Below, piece by piece: positions 32,865 through 46,300 of a DNA stretch of 64,000 bases. Below the pieces are notes generated by a model. That model worked only from the letters and a program-made list of their open reading frames with translations. It was not told where the DNA came from and made no database searches. The translations under genes were made by a program, and so were the position numbers. The stretch's first letter is position 1, and every line of letters begins with the position of its first letter. Source of the DNA: Adiantum capillus-veneris (lineage: Eukaryota; Streptophyta; Polypodiopsida; Polypodiales; Pteridaceae); contig CM043959.1 in the NCBI GenBank assembly GCA_014529385.2, positions 85,169,029-85,233,028 of the forward strand. The letters run 5' to 3'.

Positions 32865-34440
32865 ATGGGAGTCATTCTTAAAGACCCAAACAGATTAACA
32901 CAATCTGAAACAACCTCGACAAACCAAGAGGGATCATCAGGTATGCAGTCCTTGGAGAATGCAGGTAAGCTACAAAAAATGCTCTCAAATGAGTTAACCA
33001 ATGAAGAAAGAAAGGAGTACGTCTCCATGCTAGGTAACTTCACTACTTTGTTCATTGATGGCTATGATAAGATCACTGATAAGATCACAGAAATTACAGT
33101 AGTACAACACCACATAAAGCTCAAGGAAGGCAGTAAACCCATAGTACAAAAGCTCAGAAGACTTGGAGTAATCCAACAAGAGGCATTGCTTAAAGAAGTG
33201 AGAAGTTTTCTACAAGCAGGTTTCATCTATCCTGTCAAAGACTCAGAATGGGTCTCCCCAGTAGTAGTCACACCAAAAAAAAATGTTAAGTGGAGAGTCT
33301 GTGTGGATTATAAACCTCTCAATGCAGCCACAAAGAGGGACCACTTTCCCCTCCCATTCCAGGATGAAATACTCAATGAAGTGGCAGGTCACGAGTGATA
33401 CACAGTATGCGATGGCTACTCAGGATACTTTCAGATTAGCATTGCAGAGGAGGATCAGAAGAAGACAACCTTCATCACACCTTGGGGATGTTTTGCCTAT
33501 AGAGTGATGCCATTTGGCCTCACTAACGCCCCGGCCACGTTTCAACGCTATGTGACTTTTGTTTTCCAACCCTACTTTGGAACATCAATACGGGTTTTCA
33601 TAGATGATTTTTGCATTTATAGCTCACGAGCCCTTCATTTAAGCAAATTCTATGATGGCTTAACCAGGCTGCAAACCTTGGGTGGCCAACTCAACATGAA
33701 CAAGTGTCACATTCGTGAGAGCAAAGTCACTCTTCTTGGTCATGTAATTTCAACAAAAGGAATCAAGGATGACCCTAGCAAGATTCAGGCTCTGGTATCT
33801 TTATCATCACCCACCACCGCCAAGCAACTGGTTTTTATCCTTCAGAAGGTAAGATACTTAAGCAGGTTCATTCACCTGCTATCTCAATTGGTCCTTCCCC
33901 TACAAGAACTCACCCAGAGGGATGTTTTCTCATGGAGTGAAGAGAACAAGCAGCAGTTTACTGAGGTAAAGCAAATCCTAGCTAAGCTTCCCACTATTTC
34001 ACCTCCTAAGTGGGACGAGCCATTTTATGTGAACCCTAGTGTGGGAAGTGATACACTCGGAGCAGTGCTAATGCAAAAGGACCCCAAAACTTCTTTCATG
34101 CGCGCTATTTACTTCTCTAGTCGGGTCATGACCCCATCAGAAAAAGGATTTACCGAAGTAGAACACATGGTTCTGGCACTATTGTTTGCTACCACAAAGT
34201 TCGGCTCCTATCTCCTGCCTAGACCCTTTGTAATCCTCACAATGGAGGAGGTTTTCCCATATGTAATGCGACACATGGATGTCTCATCTAGGATCTCAAA
34301 GGGGTTAATTAGACTACAAGAGTTTGACTACACTATGCGAGTAGAAAACTCCACCAGGGCTAGTTTAACAAGAATTCTCACTCATCACCATTATGAGAAG
34401 AAGCTGAAGGTCAACACGGAAGCAAAGGAAGAAACACCAA
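32865..34440 (+). pseudogene. RT and RNase H of the Tat-like element (fossil)
   Basis: RT N-terminal block WVSPVVVTPKKNVKWRVCVD near 33250, the MPFGLTNAPATFQ block near 33510, the catalytic block FIDDFCIYS near 33600, then RNase H (GAVLMQKD, YFSSRVMTPSEKGFTEVE). Broken. Confidence 0.88.
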
Positions 34441-34860
34441 CGATCGAAATTCCTAGGCTAGAGAGAGCTCACTCTCTTTTCTTTGACGAAGCATACAAGA
34501 GAACAATGGATCAGTGTGCAGCAGGCATGGTCATTTTCAATGAACAGCAAGAAAGAGTATTCTCCATGGGGCAGTTATTACACTCCCACTCCAACAATGA
34601 AGCAGAATATGCAGCCCTAATTCTTGGGTTGGAACAATGTATTTCACAAAGAATTCAGCGCCTAAATGTGTTCGGCGACGCTTTGCTTTTGATAAGGCAG
34701 ATAAATGGAACCTAGGATTGCAAAAATCAGGTTTTACTTGGTCAACTTCGCCAAGTTAAGAGCCTCCTAAAAAGGTTTGAAGCAGTGAAACTCTTCCATG
34801 TCCCTAGAGTAGAAAATCAAGAGGCAGATGCACTAGCTAAAGAAATAATACAAGACGTTC
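34441..34860 (+). pseudogene. Second (archaeal-type) RNase H of the Tat-like element (fossil)
   Basis: LFFDEAYKRTM, AGMVIFNEQ, SNNEAEYAALILGLE and VFGDALLLIRQI are the ordered blocks of the additional RNase H that defines the Tat lineage. It ends with NQEADALAKE. Confidence 0.85.
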
Positions 34861-34899
34861 CCGTAGGGGCAATCAAATTAAAACTACCCCTCTTCCAAG

Positions 34900-36228
34900 G
34901 TAGTGATGCTATGCCTGATATCATCAGTTTTCTAGATACAAGAGAATGTCCAGCAGGACACACCAAAGGCCAAAAACAGTGGCTAGTAAGGAAGGCTACT
35001 AGGTACCTCCTTATAGACGACCACTTGTATTGTAAGGGCAAAGATCAAATTCTCAGGCGGGTGCCAACCTCCAGTGAAATCACAGAGGTAATTTCAAGTT
35101 GCCATGACAGCGTCTGCGGCGGTCATTTTGCTCTAGATATCACGAGTAGGAAGATTCTACAGGCAGGATACTTTTGGCCTAGTTTGAACAGGGATATACA
35201 CCATTGGTGTAAAACATGTAAGGCCAAGTGGCCAGTGATCGCACGTTAACCTACGAGCCACAAACCCCTATCATTTCATATGGTACTTTTGAGAAATGGG
35301 GAATAGATGCAATCGGTCCTTTACCAAGTGCCCAATCAGGTAAACTGTACATCATAGTGGGTGTAGACTACATGACTCGATGGGCAGAAGCAACGGACAC
35401 CACCCGCATTACAGCCCAAGAGGTGGCAAAGTTCATTTTTAAGCATATCGTTTGCCGTTTTGGCACTCCTCTTGAGATAAAATCAGATAGAGGACCAAGA
35501 TTCAAAGGTGATTTGGTGGAAAACTCATGAAAAGGTTAGGCATCACACGTCGGCATTCCACACCATACTATCCACAATGCAATGGTCTTGTAGGGAAGGT
35601 AAATGGAATGATTTGCAAAATCATCATAAAACAGGTGAATAAGCACACAGGGGACTGGGATAAACATCTCATGGAAGCTCTTTGGGCCTACAGAACAACG
35701 TTCCGAACATCACTAGGTTTCACTCCTTTTCATCTAGTTTATGGGAAGGAGGCAATTCTACCCATTGAGGTACAAATAGCCAGCTTACGAGTCTTGGCTA
35801 GCCAGACACATTGTCCAATTGTAAACCTCCAAAACCACATCTTGGATCCGGAGAGACTCCAGCTGGATAGGGAAGAAGCAATCAATCACTATGCAGTATA
35901 GGTAGAACGACGTCAGCTCACTTTTAATCAAGGGCTTTAAAAAAGGGACTGGAAAAAGGCATATTAGTACTGCGATACGACCAACAGATTTGACACCAGG
36001 AAGGATAAGAAATTTCAATCTAGATGGGAAGGGCCATTCATCATCAAGAAACGCTATGACAACGGCAGCTATAAGCTGATGGAAGCAGATGGGAGAATTC
36101 ACAAGACTAGGGTCAATGGATGGAGACTGAAAAGGTATTTTCTTAAGTTTGACCCAGAATTCGTGCTAGACATTCCAGAAGAGGGAGAACCCTCTAACTC
36201 TACAGCAGAAGAAGGGCTAGAAGCATGA
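34900..36228 (+). pseudogene. Integrase of the Tat-like element (fossil)
   Basis: Zinc-binding part near 35095-35225 (CGGHFALDITSRKILQAGYF), catalytic core from 35290 (EKWGIDAIGPLP, DYMTRWAEA, IKSDRGPRF), then YPQCNGLVGKVN and LWAYRTTFRTSLGFTPFHL, and a C-terminal part near 36040-36150 (GSYKLMEADG). No chromodomain. Broken. Confidence 0.87.
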
Positions 36229-36240
36229 ATGCCTCTATCC

Positions 36241-36253
36241 AAAGGAAGAGGGC
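36241..36253 (+). promoter_or_regulatory. Candidate polypurine tract of the Tat-like element
   Basis: AAAGGAAGAGGGC, a few bases before a TG at 36257, is the only good purine tract between integrase and the LTR homology. It suggests the right LTR starts near 36257 rather than 36565. Confidence 0.4.
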
Positions 36254-36256
36254 TAA

Positions 36257-36358
36257 TGATAGCCGGCTTTCGAAAATCAAAGAAAAAAAAAACTTATTTC
36301 CCCCCCCCCCCCCCCCCCCTTATTTCCCCCTGCCCGCCCGAGGGGCATTGGATAAAAT

Positions 36359-36442
<84 letters not shown>

Positions 36443-37203
36443 ATTTTCCCTACATACCCCTCCCTAATATCCTCTCTCCCGATTTACCCCCACTCTCATC
36501 CCCCCCCCCCCCACGGCCAGGTGAAAGCTTTGAGCACTCACCCTCCAGACCCCTCTTTCGTGCTCCCTCTGTGTGAGCCGCATGAAACCCCCCCCCCCCT
36601 CCGCTCTCTGTACTCTTACACTCACCCTTTACATTCCCCCCCCACACTTTCCCCCCCCCTTGGCCCGCTAATATTCTTTCCCCGACCCCTCCCCCCTCTT
36701 CCCCACCCGCTCGCCTCACCCTCCCCTCGGCTCATTCCCTCCCCCTTGGACCGCTGATATATTCCCTCACTCCCACCCATTGACTTGCTTCCCTCCTCTC
36801 GTCCACAAGCTCCCATGCAAGACAATAGAACCCCCCCCCCCCCCCCCCCCCGCCCCTCTCTCTCATCCACACATCTCCCCTACCCCACTCCATTTCCAAA
36901 CCCCCCCACCCCCCCCCCCCCCTTCCTTCACTCTCTTGTTCGGCGGCCCTCCTCCCTCTATTCCCTCACACTCTCTCTCTCTCCCATGAGCTTGTGAAGG
37001 TGCCGAAAAGTCTCCCTCTCTCCCTTATCCACACACACTCCCTCCCTTACACACCCTCTCTACGCACATACCCTATCCCTCCCTCTCCCTCACAATCTCT
37101 CTCTCTCAGCCCAACGCGGACCACCCTCTCTCTCTCCATCTCGGGCGCTCAGGCCGCGTAGAAAATCTCTCTCTCTCTCCTTCTCACGGACAGCAGTAGT
37201 AGA

Positions 37204-37292
<89 letters not shown>

Positions 37293-37479
37293 CACACACA
37301 CACCATCACCCTCCCCCCCCTTGGCGCTGTGCACGAACACACACCATACCTACACACACACACACACCGCACACACTCAAGCTCTCTCTCTACCCCATCT
37401 TCCCTCCGCATCCGCCCTGCGTAATTTGGCAGGCAGCCGGCCGTAAGCCATCAACGAAAAAAGAAAAAGAAAAACAAAA

Positions 37480-37522
<43 letters not shown>

Positions 37523-38422
37523 CCCCTTCCCGCGCACATTTTCGCGCACCCACATACATATACATACACACACATCCACCCTCATGCACGAATACGTACA
37601 CACACACACACGCATATACGCATCGCACCACAAATACAAAGGAAAAACGACTACGAAATCGACGAATAAAGAAGAAGGATCCAAAGCACGCGCCGCCAAC
37701 AACAAAAAGAGAAAATGCACCAACGGCATGCCTTGGTCGACTCCGAAAAGAAGTACTCTCGACATCGATTCACCGGTAGCACACTATTTGCCGGCAATGC
37801 TCAACCACGACGCCAATCCAGAAATTTATAGGTTATTTTCATCATTATCTTCAGTTTTCACCCGAGCCATTGTAAACTTCCAATTTTTGTAAATATCCTC
37901 TCTCTAAGTGATGGTCACAAAGGCCCACCTAGAGATTCCCATCTTTTAATAACCTCCCAAAAAAAAGCAAGGGTCAACCACACCAGGCCCACCACTTGCT
38001 TTGTCTCCCTGATTAAGCTTACCCTAACCACACTGGGATTACCATAATCCAAGCACCCAACACCTATAAATTGGCAGTGAGAGGTCACTATCGGACGGGG
38101 GCAATTCATGAGGAGCCAAGCATTTGGTAGAGTCTAGTGGGAAGGATTGACACTATCACCATCACGGGGAGGGGGGCTTGTGTGTTGGGTTTGCCTTGGG
38201 AATTGCATCATGCGAAGGGAACCACATCCATCTGTCGAATCCAATGGTCGATGCACACACATATGCATGCTCTTGGTAGTAAGTATTCACTGAGTCGTCT
38301 AGAGAACGCACCAAGTAGGTTGCACCACCTCCTCTCCCTGCCTCTCTACCACCACGGCATGCCATTTTGTAAATATTGCATAAATAATTCACCCTCACAT
38401 CCCCGAGGGTTTTCATCATTTG

Positions 38423-38507
<85 letters not shown>

Positions 38508-38668
38508 AAGTTTGCGGTGTTTATATCATCGTGGTTTGCGTCGTAGCGGATCAAAGCTAGGTGGTGACCCCTGTTCACTTTACCTTGGGTGGCAGGCTCG
38601 AGGCGCGCGCATTCGGCCCCCTTTATTATAGAGGCCGTCGGGGTTCGAGGTCCGCTTTGCATCCGTCA
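36257..38668 (+). repeat. Right LTR of the Tat-like element (left edge 36257 or 36565)
   Basis: Homology with the left LTR covers 36565-38668. The additional 36257-36564 stretch, with a C-run and a (CT)n of about 80 bases, has no counterpart at the left end. It contains long C-runs, (CT)n at about 37206-37288, (AT)n at about 37482-37520 and (CT)n at about 38426-38500. It ends CCGTCA and is immediately joined to an inverted fragment of the same family. Confidence 0.85.
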
Positions 38669-40325
38669 CTTCCTTGAGTTTTATGTGGTGTTGTACTACT
38701 GTGATTCCTGTGATCCTATCATAACCATCAACGAACAATGTAGTGAAGTTATCTAGCATGGAGACATATTCCTTTCTGTCTTCATTGGTTAACTCATTGG
38801 AGACCATCCGATGTAACTTACTTGTATCCTCAAAGGATTGCGTACCTGATGGTCCTTCCTGGTTTATTGATGGTGCTTCAGATTGTATCAATCTTTTTGG
38901 GTCTTTAAGGATGACCCCCATCACTTCAATGCTACTGTCACTCTCTTCAACTGTTTTTGTCTCTCCTCCTGAGGTGGTCAAATAGTCACTGGTGCACTCA
39001 TCTTCTGAATCCTCCAAGATCATGTTGCATTGATTTCCAGTCCTCATGTCGTAGAATATGAACTTCCCTTTAGCGTCCTTCATCTAAATAATTCCAGTAC
39101 TCCAGTCTTGCTTAGCTTCCATAGCCATGAGCCACGGTCTCCCAAGAATGATAGGGTAGCCCTCCCCTTTGTGTGGCATGAAAAAATATCTACCTCCACT
39201 TCTGTATTAAATGCCTTTAATTTGACCACATTCACAATGCCTACTCATTTCACTCTTACGTTATTTGCCATTTTGGCTCGGCAAGGTGCTGGCCTACTCA
39301 CCTCTAGGCGTAGATGGTGCATCATTTTTTCACTCATGATGCATATTTGCATGCCACCATCTATGTAGACGTTTAAGATTTGTTGCCCCTTGATGTGGGC
39401 ATCCATGGTTGGTAGGATGTCATCGAGATCCCTCCCAGAGATAGCCCCGGCTATCCTTGGTCTTAATTTTTTTGTACTTACCATATTCGTCCATTGCCTC
39501 CTCATCCTTGGTGCAAGATGGAGTAATTGGGGCCAACTTATCTTTGGGCCCTGCATCAACACATCCTGAACTAATTCATATGGTTTAGTATACTCACCTA
39601 GTGAAAAATCCATGATGTGTATCTTCCATCGCGGCTTAGATGCCTGCTTGCTAGACTCACCTTTTCCTTTTATTTTCTCTTCTTTTTGAGAGGCTTCTTC
39701 ATGCTTGGCACGCTTCACCCCCATGGAATCCACTTCTTCTACTCTTGATTTTCCTTTGTGCTTCTCTCAAAATGGTTCTTCTACCTTTGCCTTTCCTTTA
39801 GCTTCCAAGCTAATAACACTTACTGCTTGGTTTAGAGCAGGTGGTGGGGGTAATTGTGGAATAAGAGGTGGTGGTGGTGGTGGTGGTTGTTGTTGTACAG
39901 GTGGTCCAAGGATTTGGACCGGTGGAATCGGCCCTGGCTGCCTGGGTGGTGGTGTTCTTGCCCTTGGCGGAGAGATTTGATTCTGTCTCCCTCCTTATTG
40001 AAATTCTGCCTTCTTGGATGTGGGTAGTAGTACATGCCATGGCCGTCTTCCCTGCAATTATAGCAGTGGTACTCTTGGTTTTTCCTTTATTGTCCTCTTC
40101 CTTGTTCTAGATTTTTGACAGGTGTATGCCCTTGCTGCACCAGATGAACGGATAAACTCTCGAGTTGGATAGTGATGCGACTCATCAAGTCTTGCTACTC
40201 TTCTGATGCCTCTTATGGTTGGGCTCTATGAACGGCTGCTACAGTCACCGGGGTTAGTCGGACTGAGCTCGATTCCTCTGACTCATTGACTCTTGCTTGC
40301 ATGCGCAACAAAGACGCAATCCATT
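38669..40325 (-). mobile_element. Inverted gag-protease fragment of the same Tat-like family
   Basis: Reverse complement of about 31450-33135: same order and close text (SIEVMGVILKDPKRLIQSE against SIKVMGVILKDPNRLTQSE). It covers the end of gag, the nucleocapsid-linker, the protease and the start of RT. It has no LTR or ends of its own and is joined base to base to the right LTR at 38668 and to the next element near 40330. Broken at several points. Confidence 0.9.
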
Positions 40326-40334
40326 TACCCTTGA

Positions 40335-43300
40335 CTTATGTAAAATCCCATCTAGGTTAGCCAACTGATATGTACCATTCGGAAAACACTCCACTACCTT
40401 GAAAGGGCCTTCCCACTAAATTTGAACTTTCTTTTGGAAGGTGTTGTCCAGCTTACTATTGTAGCACAAAACCAGGTCATGATTCTTGATACCCTTACTT
40501 TTGACCTTTTCATTTATCTTTGCCAAAGCCTTATCCTGCATCTGCCCATAATGTTCCAATGCACTTATCCTATCCAGCTGAACCTCTTGTAATTGTAAGA
40601 GCCTCTCTTTGAATGCATCACTAGGCGGCCCAAGCATCTTTATTGCAGGCAACTCTACCTCCATAGGCAATAGTGCTTCCTTTCCATATACCAAATGAAA
40701 GGGAGTAAACCATGTACCTGTCTTCACCGACGTACGGTAAGCCCATAATGCACTAGGCAATTCCAAATTCCAATTCTTTCCTTGGTGCTCTATCACTTTC
40801 AAAAGAAGTTGTACTAACTCACCATTGAATCTTTCATTTAAGCCATTACACTGTATAAGGAGTGGTATGCTGGTGCCTAATCTTCATCTTCATGCATAAA
40901 AAGTCTAGCAGTTAAGCTCTAAATCCTGGCCCCTTATCTAAAAGTAGATCCAATGGCACCCCAAACTTGCAACATATTTCATCATACACAAACTTTTCCA
41001 CATCCTTTGTAGTGATCAGTTTTACTCCTATAGCCTCTACCCATCTAGAGAGATCGTCCACTGCAGTCAAAATATAGCTTTTGCCCTTGTTTGTGATAGG
41101 TAATGGGCCTATTGCATCGATCCCCCACTTTTCAAACACATCAAATGCCATAATGGTTTTTCATAGCTCTGGCTTCAACACTCTCTTCCCAAATGCTTGA
41201 CACCTATTGCAAGACCTACACCAATGGTGAACATCCTTGTGCAAACTAGGCAATACATACCCCTCTTGCAGGATCTTATGCAAGGTGATCTTTAGAGAAA
41301 AATGTCTGCCACATGCAGCTTCATGATTCTCTTCCAGCACTCTATAAAGCTGCTCCTGCTAAGGTGCACGTATCAACACGCGATCAGCCCCTTTCATGTA
41401 TAAGACATCACCAATCAAATTGTACCTATATGCTCTACGCACAAAGCCATACTTCTTAGACTTCTCAATGTCCTTCGGAATGATTCATGTTAGCAAAAAC
41501 TCCTCTTCTTGAGCCAAACTTTCCCGGCCATGATAAAGAGGTAAATTGGTCCTCAACACAAATAGCTCCCTAATCATGCTTTGAGCTGCTTCATGGGCCT
41601 CTCCATTTAGAGCACGTTCAATGTGTTTGATGCTACATGATCAAACTTTTTTAACAGGCCTTTAATTCTAAAACACATTTCCTTCAATGAGGTGTTATTT
41701 CTCTTCCACACACCCAGCACTTGCTTCACAACTAACAAGGCATCACCTTTTATGCTCAACCTTCTAATCCCATACTTCAAACAAATGTGTAAGCCGGCTT
41801 CCAATGTACCATATTCAGCCTCATTGTTACTATGTGCATCCAATTTGAACCCTCTCTTGCATAATAGCTTCCCCTCTAGATCATAAAGTGCTATACCCCC
41901 TGAAGCCACATCATGGCTCTTCTTGTATGATCCATCAAAGAACAATACATGTGCATTGCTGATCCGTGGCACTTCTTCAACTACCTTTCTCACCACCTCT
42001 TCCTTAACAAGGAGGGGATTCTCCTTGTAAGTTACCAAATCAGCTAGGGTAGCTCTTGTACTGTCTTCCACTAGAAAAGAGATCTCAAACTCTTGCAGCT
42101 CAATTACCCATTTATTCACCACATTTGACATGTTAGTGCTATTAATTAATTGTGGAAAAAAGGTGTAAGTCGTCAAGAAAACAAAAGGTCGTGGTAGCAA
42201 GTGACGAAATCGACAAGCAAACATTACACTGACCATTACTAGATCTACTTCCGAGAATTTATCTCTGCTACCAACTTCACTTGGCTTGCACAATACACTG
42301 GCCTCATATAATGGCTGTCCTTCCCCTTTTGCAATAGCATGGCTCCAATGGCATCATCCCCTACTGATGGATTTACATAAAACACTTGATCCCAATCAGG
42401 AGCCTGCATGTCTGATAACCCCCTTAACACCTCTTGAAACACTTCTTCACACTTGTCATCCCATTGCAATGGATCATCCTTTGCCACTTGTTGTAATGGA
42501 TAAAGGAGCTGTGAAGACAACGGAATAAACCACGCCATGTACTTCACTTTGTGTATAAAGGTTGCCAATTGCTTCGTACTAGTAGGTGATGGAAGAAGAA
42601 TAATAGACTTAACCTTGTCTGGATCAGCCTCAATGCCATTTTCGGACACCATATGGCCCAATAACTTCACCCTTGGCTGTGCTAGATGACATTTCTTGGG
42701 ATTTAGTTGTCCTCCACATTCATCATATCGAGCCAATACCATCTGCATCTTCTCATGGTGCTCAACCCTACTACTGTAGACATAGAAGTCGTCCAATACC
42801 CAATTTCCCCTCTCTTGATAGAAAGATGGTCCATTTGACAACCCAAATGGCAATACCGTATAGCAATAGCAACCCCATGGCGTAATGAAAGTTTTTTTTG
42901 TGCGTTCTTTAAGAGCAATCTTCAATTGAAAATAGCCTGAAAAACCATGACACACACTGTACCTCTCATAGCCAACCCCACTGAATCCAAGATCTGATCG
43001 ATGAATGGAAGAGGATATGGGTTCTTCTTAGTGGCTGCATTTAAGGGTTTAAAATCTACACAATTACTCCACTTCCCATCCTTCTTTGGACTGACTACTA
43101 CTGGACTCACCCATTTTGTGGTTTCCCGCCTCTTCCCACAAGGCTTCCATTTGTCCGCCTCTTCAATAACTTGTCCGCCTCTTCCCACAAGGCTTCCATT
43201 TGATCTTGACCCGTCCTTCTTAATCTTTGTCGCACTGGCTTAGTACCTTATTTCATCTCTATATGCATCTCTTCTCCTTTGAACCCTCTGATCTCTTCGT

Positions 43301-46300
43301 ATAAAGTAATGAACAAATCAGGAAAACTAGCCAGCATGTGCAAATATATCTCCTTCTCCATAGTTGAGAGGTCTCCACCACTGATCATTTGTGTCATCAA
43401 TTCCTGCTTCTTTGACAATTCAACATTGGTTTGCATCAGCCCTTCAATCACTTCATAAGTCTCTTCACTTTCATCTTCAACCTCATTTGCAGATGCGACT
43501 AAACCAGACTCCTCGATTTCTTTGTCCATCAAAAGAAATGCAACATCAGCATCCTCATCACTGCTGGTAGTACTCTCACTGTCCTCATCAGTCACTGTGG
43601 AATAGTCTTCATCACTAGACTCATCCTCATCTTCATAAAGCTCCTCCAATCGTTTCCTTGTGTCCATATTATAAAGCTTCTTGGCACCTGTCTTTCCATA
43701 GAGGCTAATCGTACCACGTCGCCAATCTTGAACAGCTCCCACTGCACGTAACCATGGTCTACCCAATATAATAGGATATACTCCCAACCCTGCTGGCATC
43801 ACATGAAAATCAACCATTGCCTTTGCATCATATGCCTCCACTTCTAAGCTCTTTACAACACCAAACATTTTACTCTTTGATGGTTTGCCAATCTGATCCA
43901 GAAGCTTGGCACCCCAGTCACTGTAAGACCCGTCTTCTCAACGCATGAGTGTGTTATGACACATATTTGGGCTCCACCATCCACGTAAACTTGTCCCATA
44001 TTTTTTCTTTTGTGCCACACATCTACTATTGGGAAAATATCTGGTAGCTCGTCCATCGCAACACCTTCACTGAACCTCTCTCTGGCTCTTTCTCCATTGG
44101 GATAACCATCCTCTTCCATTGTCTCTTTAGCTTAGGCACCATCTCTATAAGGTGCCCAAAAGTAACATCTGCCTTCCTGCTTGTCAGATCCTCCTTCCAG
44201 TCATAGCTTAATTGCCCATCCCCAAGTGGAAAATCTGAAACATGAAACTTGCGACGAGCCCTTCTTTTCCTCTTGGCCTTGACATCCTTGCCTTCATGGC
44301 TCTTTCCCTTCTTCTTACTAGGACCTGGGGCACTCCTTCCTTCCTTATACTCTGTGGTCCTCTTCCCAATAGGCATCACTAATGTATCCTCTAGCTTTGA
44401 TGCCTTCTCCAAGGTGACTACACTTATCACTTTTGTCTTTCCTTTTTCCTCCTGGGTTAATCCACTAGTTCCTTCATCTCCCTTAATTTCAATGCCATAA
44501 TCATTTGACCTAGTTAGCACATGTCTTGGCAATGGATACGTGTCTCCCCCCATCCTTGGTGGCTTACCACATTGCAGGCTGATGTGTCTCAGCTATCCAC
44601 AATTATAACATGTGGGCGTCTGCCTCCAGAACCTACCATTGCTTTTTCCAACACCATTCTTGGGCCTTTCTTCACCTCTTGGCTGATTTGCAAACCTCCC
44701 TCGATCTCGATTATTTCCCAGCATTTTTAGGCACAGATTATTCATTAAATCTACCACCTGCCTCATGTCTTGCCTTAGCCCATCATCTTGCACTGCTGTA
44801 GTGACCACTGCTAGAATAACCTCAGGAGTAACAAAAACCACCGGTTCATGATGGACCCCTGGCATGCGACCTGACAAAGAAGCCATAGGTTGAAATTCAA
44901 ACCTCATGGGAAAAGACTCTACTGCTAGCTCACTCATTCTCCTAAGCTTCCACTCTTTGTTCCTTGCTATCTCTAGTGCATCTTCATATGTTCTAGGCTT
45001 CTTTAGCTCCACTCTCCAACATATATTCTCCCAAAGACCAGCCAAGAACCTGTCCATCTTTATCTTATCACATGGGGGCACCTGTGGTGCTAAGGCCTTG
45101 CACATCCGCTCCCATGCCAATGAAAACTTACGTATGTAAGCATCTACTGTCTCAAATTCATTTTGCACTAAAGCCTATACTTCTTGCCACACTTTGTCAG
45201 GATCTTTTGTCTTCACAAAGTCCACTTCCAATCCATGCCTTAGATTGTCCCAACTAAATCTTACGGGTGGATCAGCCAAACGCAACTCCTCTTCAAATGC
45301 TTTGGACCAAACTCGTGCATCACTCTTCAAACAGATTTGAAGAAGACATAACATCTACGTCGGATCATGAATTTGGTTGCTAATGCATGCAACCTCCATA
45401 TTTTCCAAAAAGTCTTCTACATCTTCATCACTTCTTCCATGAAACTCCAAATAAGAGAAAGCCATGGCTACCCAAGTTACGATGTTTTGAGAACCCCTTT
45501 GAACACACGTGCAAAAACCCAAAACTTTTGACTGACTCAATTCCCAGAAACTTTAATGGAGCTCAACTTTAGATAAGGACAAACACATGCACATCAAATA
45601 AGTTTTCATAGTTAATCATCGGAACTACAACTAGCAAAGGACATTCTAGGATCTCTCTTAATCTTCTTGGCCCGAACATAAAGACTATGCGTTGCTGGGA
45701 AAAAATCTGAGTTAAATGAAAAGGAGTGAATTGAGGGCCATTTTGATCATCCTTTGATTTTGCTAGGATTTCAGCAGCATAACAGCATAAATGGATCAAA
45801 AGACCAAAAAACCATCCATCATAACTTGGAAAATTTTTTGCAGAGTTTCCCCAGAAGTAGAGCAATAAGAACCCAAAATAGAGACTGTATATGTATGCAT
45901 AAACTGTCAACAATAGAACCCGAGCATCAAGTAGGAATCACTAGTACATAGCCTATGGTGAGGTCACGAAAAGGGTGATCCAGCTACCTGTATCACCGAA
46001 AGGATACCCACATTTGAGAATCCCCCAGTTCAATAAAACCTCACGCTATCAATTCTTTCACGAAGGCTAATGCAAATCGCGTATAGTCAAGTCTCAGAAA
46101 TGATTATCTTCCAAACAAACTCTCAAAAATGGCTCGGACTACCAAATAAAACCAAGTATGGCTCCACAAAGGCGTACAATGGCAGTTTCCACAAGTAACG
46201 TACAATACCAACAGAGAATGCGCTCAAAAAGACGCCAAATGATGCATACCCACAACAACTCCAAATGACTCCCACTTGCCAATGTATCACTCTACTCCAG

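Larger units (their letters stand above)
27457..38668 (+). mobile_element. Tat-like Ty3/gypsy element with two LTRs
   Basis: Left LTR 27457-29586, primer-binding site 29589, an extra coding-like region before gag, gag, protease, RT, RNase H, a second archaeal-type RNase H, integrase, and right LTR ending 38668. The second RNase H between RNase H and integrase is the hallmark of the plant Tat lineage. The LTRs match over about 2.1 kb. In about 480 hand-compared bases of their 3' halves I count roughly two dozen substitutions (about 5 percent), so the insertion is not recent, perhaps a few million years at ordinary plant rates. Internal coding is broken at several points (at least six). No matching target duplication is visible. 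Confidence 0.9.

Noticed and set aside
39810-40040. Minus-strand Thr/His-rich frames as separate genes
   Set aside because: They are the inverted copy of the His/Pro-rich nucleocapsid linker of the Tat-like element at about 31700-31950.
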